Below are positions 34,935 to 41,262 of a DNA stretch of 64,000 bases, in pieces (within the stretch, counting starts at the first letter, position 1; every line of letters begins with the position of its first letter). The position numbers were made by a program, and so were the translations under genes. The stretch is from Deltaproteobacteria bacterium (lineage in GTDB: Bacteria; Lernaellota; Lernaellaia; JACKCT01). The DNA is taken from contig JACKCT010000001.1 of the NCBI GenBank assembly GCA_020633895.1, positions 518,187 to 582,186 of the forward strand, given 5' to 3'. The notes beneath the pieces are model-generated. The model was not told where the DNA came from. It searched no databases and saw nothing but the letters and a program-made list of their open reading frames with translations.

Positions 34935-35515
34935 GTCGCCCCGCCGTTTTTCTCGATCGGGACGGGTGCCTGTCCGTCGAGGTCGGGTACGTCAACCACA
35001 TCAGCCGCATCCGGCCCATCGACGGGGTGCCCGAGCAGATCGCGCGCCTGAACGCCGCCGGTATCCCCGCCGTGATGGTCACGAATCAGGCCGGCGCCGC
35101 CCGGGGCTATTTCCCGCTGGAACTCATCGAACAGGTCAACGCCCGGCTGGTGGAACTGATCGCCGAGCAGGGCGGGCGCATCGACGGCGTGTACTACTGC
35201 CCCCATCTGCCCGGCGCCAAGGACCCGCGCTTCGACGTGGAATGCAATTGCCGCAAGCCCCGGCCGGGGATGATCGAACAGGCGGCCAAGGATATGGACC
35301 TGGACCCGAAGCGCTCCTTCATGGTGGGCGATAAATACAGCGACGTGCAGCTTGCCTTCAATGTGGGCGCCAAGGGCATTCTGGTGCTGTCCGGCTACGG
35401 GCGCGGCGAGTTGGAGTTGTTCGGCAAGGACTGGCCGAGGCAGCCCGACAAGATCGCCGAGACCATGAAAGACGCGGTCGACTACGTCTTCGAAACGTTG
35501 GGCATCGATGGCTGA
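34931..35515 (+). CDS. gmhB: D-glycero-D-manno-heptose 1,7-bisphosphate phosphatase
   Basis: 194 residues, HAD superfamily. AVFLDRDGCLSVEVGYV holds the nucleophile Asp and acid Asp; VTNQAGAARGYF is motif II; the Cys-rich Zn loop CPHLPGAKDPRFDVECNC and KPRPGMIEQAAKDM are diagnostic for GmhB; GDKYSDVQLAFNVGAKG carries the Mg2+ Asp. It removes the 7-phosphate from the bisphosphate on the way to ADP-heptose. TTG start with GGGAGAAG upstream, overlapping the lpxK stop. Its end overlaps hldA by 8 bases. Confidence 0.93.
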   Translation: MSRPAVFLDRDGCLSVEVGYVNHISRIRPIDGVPEQIARLNAAGIPAVMVTNQAGAARGYFPLELIEQVNARLVELIAEQGGRIDGVYYCPHLPGAKDPRFDVECNCRKPRPGMIEQAAKDMDLDPKRSFMVGDKYSDVQLAFNVGAKGILVLSGYGRGELELFGKDWPRQPDKIAETMKDAVDYVFETLGIDG

Positions 35516-36521
35516 TCTGACGCGCCTGCACGAGCTGATCGACGGCTTCGCCCGGGCGAAGGTGGCGGTGCTGGGCGACCTGGTGGCGGACGTCTACCTC
35601 TTCGCCCAATCGCGGCGGGTGTCCCGCGAGGCGCCGGTTCTGGTGATGGACTACGTCAACGAAAAGTGCATCCCCGGCGGCGCGGCCAACGCGGTCAACA
35701 ACGTCAAAAGCCTGGGAGCCGCACCGTACGCCATCGGCGTGGTGGGTGACGATTCCTTCGGCGAAATCCTCCGCCATACCCTCGAACAGGCGGCCATTTC
35801 CACCGAGCATATCTTCGTCGATCCCGCCCGGCCCACCACGACGAAGCAGCGCATTGTCGGCTCGGGACTGCATACGACGTTTCAGCAGATGCTGCGCATC
35901 GATCGGGGCCGCCGCGACGAAATGCCGCCGGCCGTTGAGGCACGCATCGAGCAGGCGCTGGTGGATTTGGCCGAGCGCTGCGACGCGGTCATCGTCTCCG
36001 ACTACGCCTACGGGATCTTCTCCGATCGGGTCATCGAGCGCGTCAACGCCTTGGCCGAGTCGGGGCGGGCGAAGATCCTGGTCGATTCGCGCTATCGGTT
36101 GTGCGCGTTTCGGGGCGCCTATACCATGACGCCCAACGAGCCCGAGGCGGCCGAAGCGGCGGGCCTGGAGATTCGCAACGAGAACGACGTGCGTCGCGCC
36201 GCCGAGGTCATTCGCGGGCGCACCGGGTGCGAGACGCTGCTGATCACGCGGGGCAAGGAAGGCATGATGCTCTTCGAGGGCAACGGCGAATTTGTGGCGC
36301 CGATTTTCGGGTCCGACCAGATCGCCGACGTCACCGGCGCGGGGGATACGGTCATCGCCACGTTCGCCGCCGCCACTGCCGCGGGCGCCACGCCGATGGA
36401 GGCGACGGTGCTCTCCAACGTGGCCGGGGGTTTGGTCGTGATGAAAAGCGGGACGGCGACGGTGCGTGCCGACGAGATGCATCGCGCGATCGAGCTGGAG
36501 GACCCGTGGCCCGCTTCCTGA
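35508..36521 (+). CDS. hldA: Heptose 7-phosphate kinase (RfaE domain I)
   Basis: 337 residues, PfkB/ribokinase fold. Signatures: VLGDLVADVYLF, SREAPVLVMDY, PGGAANAVNNVKSLGA (sugar site), DYAYGIFSDRVI, and DVTGAGDTVIATFAAA with the catalytic base Asp near the C-terminus. It adds the 1-phosphate to heptose 7-phosphate. In E. coli this domain is fused to the adenylyltransferase as HldE. Here they are split into two overlapping genes, as in several other Gram-negative groups. Confidence 0.93.
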   Translation: MADLTRLHELIDGFARAKVAVLGDLVADVYLFAQSRRVSREAPVLVMDYVNEKCIPGGAANAVNNVKSLGAAPYAIGVVGDDSFGEILRHTLEQAAISTEHIFVDPARPTTTKQRIVGSGLHTTFQQMLRIDRGRRDEMPPAVEARIEQALVDLAERCDAVIVSDYAYGIFSDRVIERVNALAESGRAKILVDSRYRLCAFRGAYTMTPNEPEAAEAAGLEIRNENDVRRAAEVIRGRTGCETLLITRGKEGMMLFEGNGEFVAPIFGSDQIADVTGAGDTVIATFAAATAAGATPMEATVLSNVAGGLVVMKSGTATVRADEMHRAIELEDPWPAS

Positions 36522-36985
36522 CCGGCGAAGAATTGATCGCCGAGATTCGCCGGGAGAAGGCCGACGGCAAGAAGGTCGTCTTCGCCAACGGGGCGTTCGA
36601 CCTGCTGCATGTGGGCCATCTACGTTATCTGCACGGCGCGGCGGAGTTGGGTGACGTGCTCGTGGTGGCGCTCAATTCGGACGCGTCGGTGCGTTCCCTG
36701 AAAGGCGAGGGGCGGCCGATTCTGCCGCTGGAGGAGCGCGTGGCGCTGGTTTCGGCGATCGAGGGCGTGGACTACGTGACCAGTTTCGACGAGCCGAAGG
36801 TGACGAACCTGCTGCTCGCCCTGGAACCCCACATCCACGCCAAGGGCACCGACTACACGCGCGACAACGTGCCCGAGGTGGAGACCGTGCGGTCCTACGG
36901 CGGCGAGGTGGCGATCACCGGCGATCCGAAAGACCACAACACCACGGATATCATCGCCGCGATTCGCGCGGCGGGCGGCGAATAG
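36506..36985 (+). CDS. hldC: Heptose 1-phosphate adenylyltransferase (RfaE domain II)
   Basis: 159 residues, nucleotidyltransferase (HIGH-type) fold. FANGAFDLLHVGHLRYLHGA carries the H-x-G-H ATP site; ALNSDASVRSLKGEGRP and KGTDYTRDNVPEVE are typical of RfaE2. It makes ADP-heptose from heptose 1-phosphate. GTG at 36506 with GGAG six bases upstream gives a start inside the end of hldA (16-base overlap), fitting tight coupling. Confidence 0.92.
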   Translation: MARFLTGEELIAEIRREKADGKKVVFANGAFDLLHVGHLRYLHGAAELGDVLVVALNSDASVRSLKGEGRPILPLEERVALVSAIEGVDYVTSFDEPKVTNLLLALEPHIHAKGTDYTRDNVPEVETVRSYGGEVAITGDPKDHNTTDIIAAIRAAGGE

Positions 36986-37024
36986 GCCGCGACGAATACG
37001 GCAAGGCGAGGCGACGGGAGACGA

Positions 37025-37972
37025 ATGCGAATTCTTGTGACCGGATGCGCGGGCTTCATCGGATCGAGCACGGCCAAAAACCTGCTCGACGCCGGGTACG
37101 ACGTGGTGGGCGTGGATTGCTTCACCGACTACTACGCCCGCTGGATCAAGGAACGCAATCTGGCGCGGGTGCTGGACCATCCCAAGTTCACGTTTGTCGA
37201 ACAGGACATCAACGACTTCGACCCCACCGCCCACCTCGGCGCGGGAGATGCGATCGTGCACGAAGCCGCTCAAGCGGGCGTGCGCGCCAGTTGGGGAACA
37301 AGCTTTTCCCACTACACGCACAACAACGTCTCCGGCTCCCAGGCGCTGCTGGAGCGGGTGAAGGATCTGGGGCTCTCGCGCTTTGTCTACGCCGGGTCCA
37401 GTTCGGCCTACGGCGACGCTCTGCGATTGCCCACATTGGAGTCGGACCTGCCCCAGCCGATTTCCCCCTACGGCGTCACCAAGCTGGCCGGCGAGCATCT
37501 ATGCCGGACATATCGCGTCAACTTCGGCGTGCCGTGCGTCGTGGTGCGCTACTTCACCGTCTACGGTCCGCACCAGCGTCCGGACATGGCGTTTCACAAA
37601 TGGTGCAAGGCGGCACTGGCGAACGAGCGCCTGCCTTTGTTCGGCACGGGTGAGCAATCGCGGGACTTCACGTACATCGACGACGCCGTGCAGGGCACCG
37701 TGGCGGCAATCACCGCGGACGGCGCGGTGGGCGAGACGATCAACATCGGCGGCGGCGAGCGCATCAGCGTCAACGGGACACTCGATCTGATCGCGAAGAT
37801 CCACGGCGCGCCCCTGAATATCGACCGAACCGACAAACAGAAGGGCGATGTGCAGCACACCGCCGCGGACGTCACCAAGGCCAAGACGATTCTGGGGTTC
37901 GAACCCAAGGTCAGCGTGGCCGACGGCCTGCGCGAGGAATACGCGTACATCAAGGCCCTCTACGATTTATAG
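37025..37972 (+). CDS. NAD-dependent sugar epimerase (UDP-glucuronate 4-epimerase-like)
   Basis: 315 residues, extended SDR. GCAGFIGSSTAKNLLDAGYD is the NAD site; VDCFTDYY and HEAAQAGVRASW resemble UDP-glucuronate and UDP-glucose 4-epimerases; SSSAYGD and YGVTKLAGEHL give the catalytic Ser/Tyr/Lys; RDFTYIDDAVQG and INIGGGERIS are in the C-terminal domain. It should interconvert a UDP-hexose or hexuronate. HldD (heptose epimerase) is less likely from the VDCFTDYY motif but cannot be ruled out given the operon. No Shine-Dalgarno stronger than GACGGGAG. Confidence 0.85.
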   Translation: MRILVTGCAGFIGSSTAKNLLDAGYDVVGVDCFTDYYARWIKERNLARVLDHPKFTFVEQDINDFDPTAHLGAGDAIVHEAAQAGVRASWGTSFSHYTHNNVSGSQALLERVKDLGLSRFVYAGSSSAYGDALRLPTLESDLPQPISPYGVTKLAGEHLCRTYRVNFGVPCVVVRYFTVYGPHQRPDMAFHKWCKAALANERLPLFGTGEQSRDFTYIDDAVQGTVAAITADGAVGETINIGGGERISVNGTLDLIAKIHGAPLNIDRTDKQKGDVQHTAADVTKAKTILGFEPKVSVADGLREEYAYIKALYDL

Positions 37973-37979
37973 GCGAAAC

Positions 37980-38186
37980 ATGGGACTCAAAGAGATCGTT
38001 CCGATTTTGCGTTGCCCGGTGTCCGGCGCGCCGTTGGTCTATAACGAAAAAGCCAACGCGCTCGATTGCAAGGAATCGGGCCTGCGCTACCCCATCGACG
38101 GGGACGTGGTCCATCTGCTGCCCGAGGAGGCGCTGGATCTGCCCCCGAACGACGAAGAATCCGAAGACAATGGAGACGCGGCATGA
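37980..38186 (+). CDS. Trm112/YcaR-like small protein
   Basis: 68 residues. RCPVSGAPLVYNEKANALDC and SGLRYPIDGDVVHLLPEEA match the UPF0434 (YcaR) family, Trm112-like. In E. coli ycaR sits between lpxK and kdsB, so a home in an LPS operon is a known pattern. Only one Cys follows the CPVSG, so zinc binding is unlikely. The acidic C-terminal tail is not conserved. ATG overlaps with the next gene (ATGA). Confidence 0.85.
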   Translation: MGLKEIVPILRCPVSGAPLVYNEKANALDCKESGLRYPIDGDVVHLLPEEALDLPPNDEESEDNGDAA

Positions 38187-39031
38187 AGAACGTCATCGTC
38201 GGCGACGACACGACGACCAAAGTCGAAATCGGCCAGGGCGCGCCGATCGCGTTGATCTCCGGCCCGTGTGTGATCGAGGGCGAGGACATCGTCATGGAGA
38301 TCGCCGAGAAAATCAAAGAGGTCACGACGCGCCTGGGTGTGCCGTGGATCTTCAAGTCGAGCTTCGAAAAAGACAACCGGGGCAGCGCGACGGGATTTTC
38401 CGGCATCGGTATCGACGAAGGCCTGCGCATTCTGCAAAAGGTGAAGGACGCGTTCGAGGTTCCGGTGACGTCGGATGTGCATCGCATTGAACAGGTCGAC
38501 GCCTGCGCCGAGGTTCTCGACCTGATGCAGGTTCCCGCCTACCTGTGTCAGCAGACGTCGTTCCTGCTGGCGATCGGCGAGAAAAAGAAGCCGACGAATG
38601 TGAAGAAGGGGCAGTTCCTGGCGCCGGAGAATATGGCCTCGGCGGTGGGCAAGTTGCGGCACGTGGGGTGCGATCAGGTCGTGCTGACCGAGCGGGGTTC
38701 GTGCTTCGGCTACAACCGCCTTGTGTCGGACTTGCGATGCATCCCGATTATGAAGGATCTGGGCGTGCCGGTGGTTTACGATCCGACGCACATCGTGCGT
38801 ATCTACGGGGTGCCTTCCGACGATCCTCGCGGTGGCGAGCCCCAGTTCGTCCCGGCCCTGACGCGCGCGGCGGTGGCGGCCGGTTGCAACGCCCTTTTCA
38901 TCGAGACGCACACCAACCTGGCCGCCGCCAAATGCGACGCCGTGTCGATGCTGCCTTTCGAGAAGCTGGAACGGCTCCTCACGCAGGTCATGGCCCTGCA
39001 GAGCCTTGTGCGGGAGTGGGGCGAGGACTAG
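38183..39031 (+). CDS. kdsA: 3-deoxy-8-phosphooctulonate synthase
   Basis: 282 residues. ISGPCVIEGEDI near the start has a Cys where metal-dependent (class II) KDO8P synthases bind the metal. KSSFEKDNRGSATGF is the PEP site; TSDVHRIEQVDACAEVLDLM, QVPAYLCQQTSFLLAI and KKGQFLAPENM are diagnostic; PVVYDPTHIVR and ETHTNLAAAKCDA complete the barrel. It condenses arabinose 5-phosphate and PEP to Kdo 8-phosphate for the LPS core. Last gene of the LPS operon. Confidence 0.95.
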   Translation: MKNVIVGDDTTTKVEIGQGAPIALISGPCVIEGEDIVMEIAEKIKEVTTRLGVPWIFKSSFEKDNRGSATGFSGIGIDEGLRILQKVKDAFEVPVTSDVHRIEQVDACAEVLDLMQVPAYLCQQTSFLLAIGEKKKPTNVKKGQFLAPENMASAVGKLRHVGCDQVVLTERGSCFGYNRLVSDLRCIPIMKDLGVPVVYDPTHIVRIYGVPSDDPRGGEPQFVPALTRAAVAAGCNALFIETHTNLAAAKCDAVSMLPFEKLERLLTQVMALQSLVREWGED

Positions 39032-39039
39032 CGGGCGGC

Positions 39040-39141
39040 TTACTGCAGCGAAAATCCGAAGTACGCGACGGCCAGGAGCGTCAAGGTCAGGCTGGACCAT
39101 TTGAACCAGTCGATCGGTTCGTATTTCGTGGCGTGGAGCAT
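39040..39141 (-). CDS. 33-residue single-span membrane peptide
   Basis: 33 residues, MLHATKYEPIDWFKWSSLTL then TLLAVAYFGFSLQ. Residues 1-15 are polar or aromatic (YEPIDWFKW); residues 16-30 are hydrophobic, enough for one short helix. The Shine-Dalgarno GAGGACC sits six bases before the ATG, and third positions follow the GC-rich bias. It lies 8 bases after kdsA on the opposite strand. Its 5' side faces the promoter and leader of the phasin-like locus. Function unknown. Coding status rests on the ribosome site and sequence character, not on homology. Confidence 0.6.
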   Translation of the reverse strand: MLHATKYEPIDWFKWSSLTLTLLAVAYFGFSLQ

Positions 39142-39535
39142 GGCGGTCCTCGCTTCCAAGTGGTCTTCCTCCCTTTTCGGTAACTCTCCGGAAATTCATG
39201 AATATTCGAAAAGTTAGGCGTTGACGGCACGCGCCTTTTGTAAATTGACCGATGGTCATGCGGTCATAATTGCGTGCGAGCGAAAGGCGCATCGAGCTTC
39301 TAAATGTCGATTTAGGTGGAATAAATCTATTTTGACGCGGCGCGCAAAAATCTCCTTGACACCTTATGACGCAGTGCGTAAGATAAGAATCGCGAGAGGG
39401 GAGTTCCCCCTGGCAGAAGATCGCCGCCCGGGAGTCGGGACGGCGGAGAAATTGGGGCTGGTGTAGCTGCCCGTGCAAGCTGCACGTTCGAAACTGAAGA
39501 TTTGATCGCAATTTATCGCCGAGGAGGATTGGACA
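39142..39535 (+). other. Promoter and long structured leader of the phasin-like locus
   Basis: 394 bases without a credible gene. The first half is AT-richer than the surroundings. A strong promoter is at 39356-39384, giving a predicted leader of about 145 bases. In the leader I see GGGGA/TCCCC near 39397-39412, CCGCCC.../GGGACGGCGG near 39424-39446 and GTGCA-AGC-TGCAC near 39472-39485. An 81-codon open frame (39221-39466) crosses both promoter and hairpins and is not taken as a gene. Confidence 0.55.
39356..39384 (+). promoter_or_regulatory. Strong sigma-70-type promoter for the phasin-like genes
   Basis: TTGACA (full consensus -35), 17-base spacer, TAAGAT. Predicted start near 39391. It is the best housekeeping promoter match I found in the window. 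Confidence 0.75.
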
Positions 39536-40045
39536 ATGGCTCAAGCGAAGAAAGCAGCGAAAGCGAAAAGCTTTCCGGAGATGGTGAAGGTGAGTTTCCA
39601 GACGGCCAAGGATGACCTGGAGAAGGAGTTCAAGGACGTCGTGGAGAAGCTGCGGGCCAACCGTAAGCTCACGCAAAAAGAGATGGAGAAGCGCGTTCAG
39701 AGCCTGCAGAAGAATGCGTCCAAGCGCATCAAGGAGCTGGAAAAGGGCCTGGATGACGCCTTGAAGAGCGCCTACAACGTCGTGAATCTGCCGACGCGCG
39801 ACGAGGTCGAGAAGATCTCCAAGAAGGTGGGCAAGATGGCCAAGGATCTGGAAGCCATCAGCGCCGCCCTGGAGCCCAAGGCCGCGAAGAAGAAGCCGGC
39901 CAAGAAAGTCGCCAAAAAGCCGGCCGCGAAAAAGGCCGTCGCCAAGAAGCCCGTGAAGACCGCGGCGAAAAAGACGGCCGCCAAAAAGCCCGCGGCCAAG
40001 AAAGCCGCTCCCAAGAAGACGACCCGCAAGGCCGCCAAGAAGTAA
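39536..40045 (+). CDS. Phasin-like coiled-coil protein with histone H1-like Lys/Ala tail
   Basis: 169 residues. Residues 10-112 are long amphipathic helices (KDDLEKEFKDVVEKLRANRK, RVQSLQKNASKRIKELEK, NLPTRDEVEKISKKVGKMAK). Residues 113-169 are about 50 percent Lys and Ala in KKPAAKK repeats, like bacterial histone H1 homologues and the DNA-binding tail of PhaF phasins. It may bind both DNA and granule or membrane surfaces. AGGAGG lies eight bases before the ATG. The next gene encodes a similar helical protein without the tail. No polyhydroxyalkanoate synthase is in the window, so the PHA link is untested. Confidence 0.7.
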   Translation: MAQAKKAAKAKSFPEMVKVSFQTAKDDLEKEFKDVVEKLRANRKLTQKEMEKRVQSLQKNASKRIKELEKGLDDALKSAYNVVNLPTRDEVEKISKKVGKMAKDLEAISAALEPKAAKKKPAKKVAKKPAAKKAVAKKPVKTAAKKTAAKKPAAKKAAPKKTTRKAAKK

Positions 40046-40137
40046 CGCGCGGACCGAAATTCCTTCACAACGCAATTCGTTAAACGTCCCCCAAGCGCCG
40101 GAAACGGCGCCGGGGTTGAGGATCAAGGAGGCGAATC

Positions 40138-40491
40138 ATGGCTGAGTTCGACATCAAACATCTGGGCGAAAAGCTGCCCGAGTCCGTCAAGAAGTTCATC
40201 GACGACACCACGAACACGCTGCAACACAGCGAGGCCGAGGTTCGCACCTTCGTGACCCGTTGGGTGGAGAAGGGCAAGCTCACGCCGGCCGAAGGACAGA
40301 AGATCCTGGCCGACTTCCGCGAGCGCGTGAACAAGGGCCGCGTCGAGCTGGACCGCCGCTTCGAGGAAAGCACCGCGCGCCTGATGGCCCGCGTCAACCT
40401 GCCGACCAAGAACGAGGTCGAAAAGCTCAATACCCGCGTGAATTCGCTCAGCAAGCGCGTGTCGACGCTCAAGAAGCAGTTGGCCGCGTAG
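40138..40491 (+). CDS. Phasin-like coiled-coil protein
   Basis: 117 residues, almost all helix. N-terminus MAEFDIKHLGEKLPESVKKF; a middle heptad-like stretch (FVTRWVEKGKLTPAEGQKIL); C-terminus NLPTKNEVEKLNTRVNSLSK, matching NLPTRDEVEKISKKV in the preceding gene. Resembles the polyhydroxyalkanoate synthesis regulator phasin family, in which a short helical hairpin forms oligomers. AGGAGG is six bases before the ATG. Likely co-transcribed with the Lys/Ala-tailed protein and ended by a strong terminator. Confidence 0.72.
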   Translation: MAEFDIKHLGEKLPESVKKFIDDTTNTLQHSEAEVRTFVTRWVEKGKLTPAEGQKILADFRERVNKGRVELDRRFEESTARLMARVNLPTKNEVEKLNTRVNSLSKRVSTLKKQLAA

Positions 40492-40608
40492 TCCCTCGAC
40501 AGGACAAATGGATGGGGTGGGTGATTTTGTATTGACGATCCGAATCGATTCACGATTCCAAGCTGCCGATTGAGTCATATCAATTGCGCAGAGCCTTCCA
40601 AGGCGATG

Positions 40609-40637
40609 TCCCCCGCGTGATGGCGGGGGATTTTTTT
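40609..40637 (+). terminator. Rho-independent terminator after the phasin-like genes
   Basis: TCCCCCGC, loop GTGATG, GCGGGGGA, then TTTTTTT. It is a textbook intrinsic terminator 118 bases after the stop. Confidence 0.9.
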
Positions 40638-40786
40638 ATGGGGGCGAGCCGCCACGCCGGACCGCCGTGCCGAGAAAATGTGAGCGGGATGAACGTCGCC
40701 GAGCGTTGAGGGGCGGCACGTGCCCGGGCGCATGGTCAACTTCGGTTCGCTGTGCTAAAGACGGGGCCCCTTGACGGGAGGACTCG

Positions 40787-41158
40787 ATGTTCGAAGTCAA
40801 AGTGAAGAAGACATTCGCCGCGGCCCACAACCTGCGGGAATACAAAGGCAAGTGCGAGGCCCTGCACGGTCACAACTGGCTGGTGGAGGTCACGGCCCGG
40901 GCCGACAAGCTCGATTCGACCGAGATTGCGCTGGATTTCGTGGATTTCAAGAAGACGCTCTGGGACGAACTCGAGAAGCTCGACCATAAATATCTCAACG
41001 AGATTCCGCCGTTCGACACGGTCAATCCCACCAGCGAGCGCCTGGCCCTCTACCTGTTCGAGCAGATGTCCGGCCGCTTGGACGACGACCGCCTCCAAGT
41101 GGTGCGCGTCGATGTCTGGGAGACGGAGAACAACTGCGCTTCCTATATCCGCGATTAG
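40787..41158 (+). CDS. queD: 6-carboxytetrahydropterin synthase / PTPS family
   Basis: 123 residues. Zinc ligands H14, H27 and H29 (AAAHN, HGHNW) and the catalytic C23 in KCEALHGHNW match QueD rather than eukaryotic PTPS. DFVDFKKTLW and LDHKYLNE and WETENNCASY near the C-terminus are also typical. It makes 6-carboxytetrahydropterin from dihydroneopterin triphosphate in preQ0 and queuosine synthesis; queA is at 27846. GGGAGGA lies five bases before the ATG. It is monocistronic between two terminators. Confidence 0.93.
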   Translation: MFEVKVKKTFAAAHNLREYKGKCEALHGHNWLVEVTARADKLDSTEIALDFVDFKKTLWDELEKLDHKYLNEIPPFDTVNPTSERLALYLFEQMSGRLDDDRLQVVRVDVWETENNCASYIRD

Positions 41159-41203
41159 CCGACTTGATTAGTACCCGCGCCTGACGCCCATCACGATCTC
41201 GAC

Positions 41204-41237
41204 AAAAAAACACCGGCACGGCCGAAGCCGCGCCGGT
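41204..41237 (-). terminator. Terminator of the beta-propeller lipoprotein gene
   Basis: On the minus strand, CACCGGCGCGGC, loop TTCG, GCCGTGCCGGTG is followed by TTTTTTT. One mismatched pair in a 12-base stem. It may also stop queD transcription, less efficiently, on the plus strand. Confidence 0.9.
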
Positions 41238-41262
41238 GCGTTGCCGCGAACGTTGATCGCTC

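Noticed and set aside
39221-39466. An 81-codon plus-strand frame before the phasin-like gene
   Set aside because: It crosses the -35 and -10 boxes and the leader hairpins, has no ribosome site and poor codon bias.
38087-40126. A 679-codon minus-strand frame rich in Gly, Leu, Phe and Arg
   Set aside because: It runs against kdsA and the phasin-like gene; its GLFGGRLF-like repeats are just the reverse complement of the Lys/Ala codon repeats.
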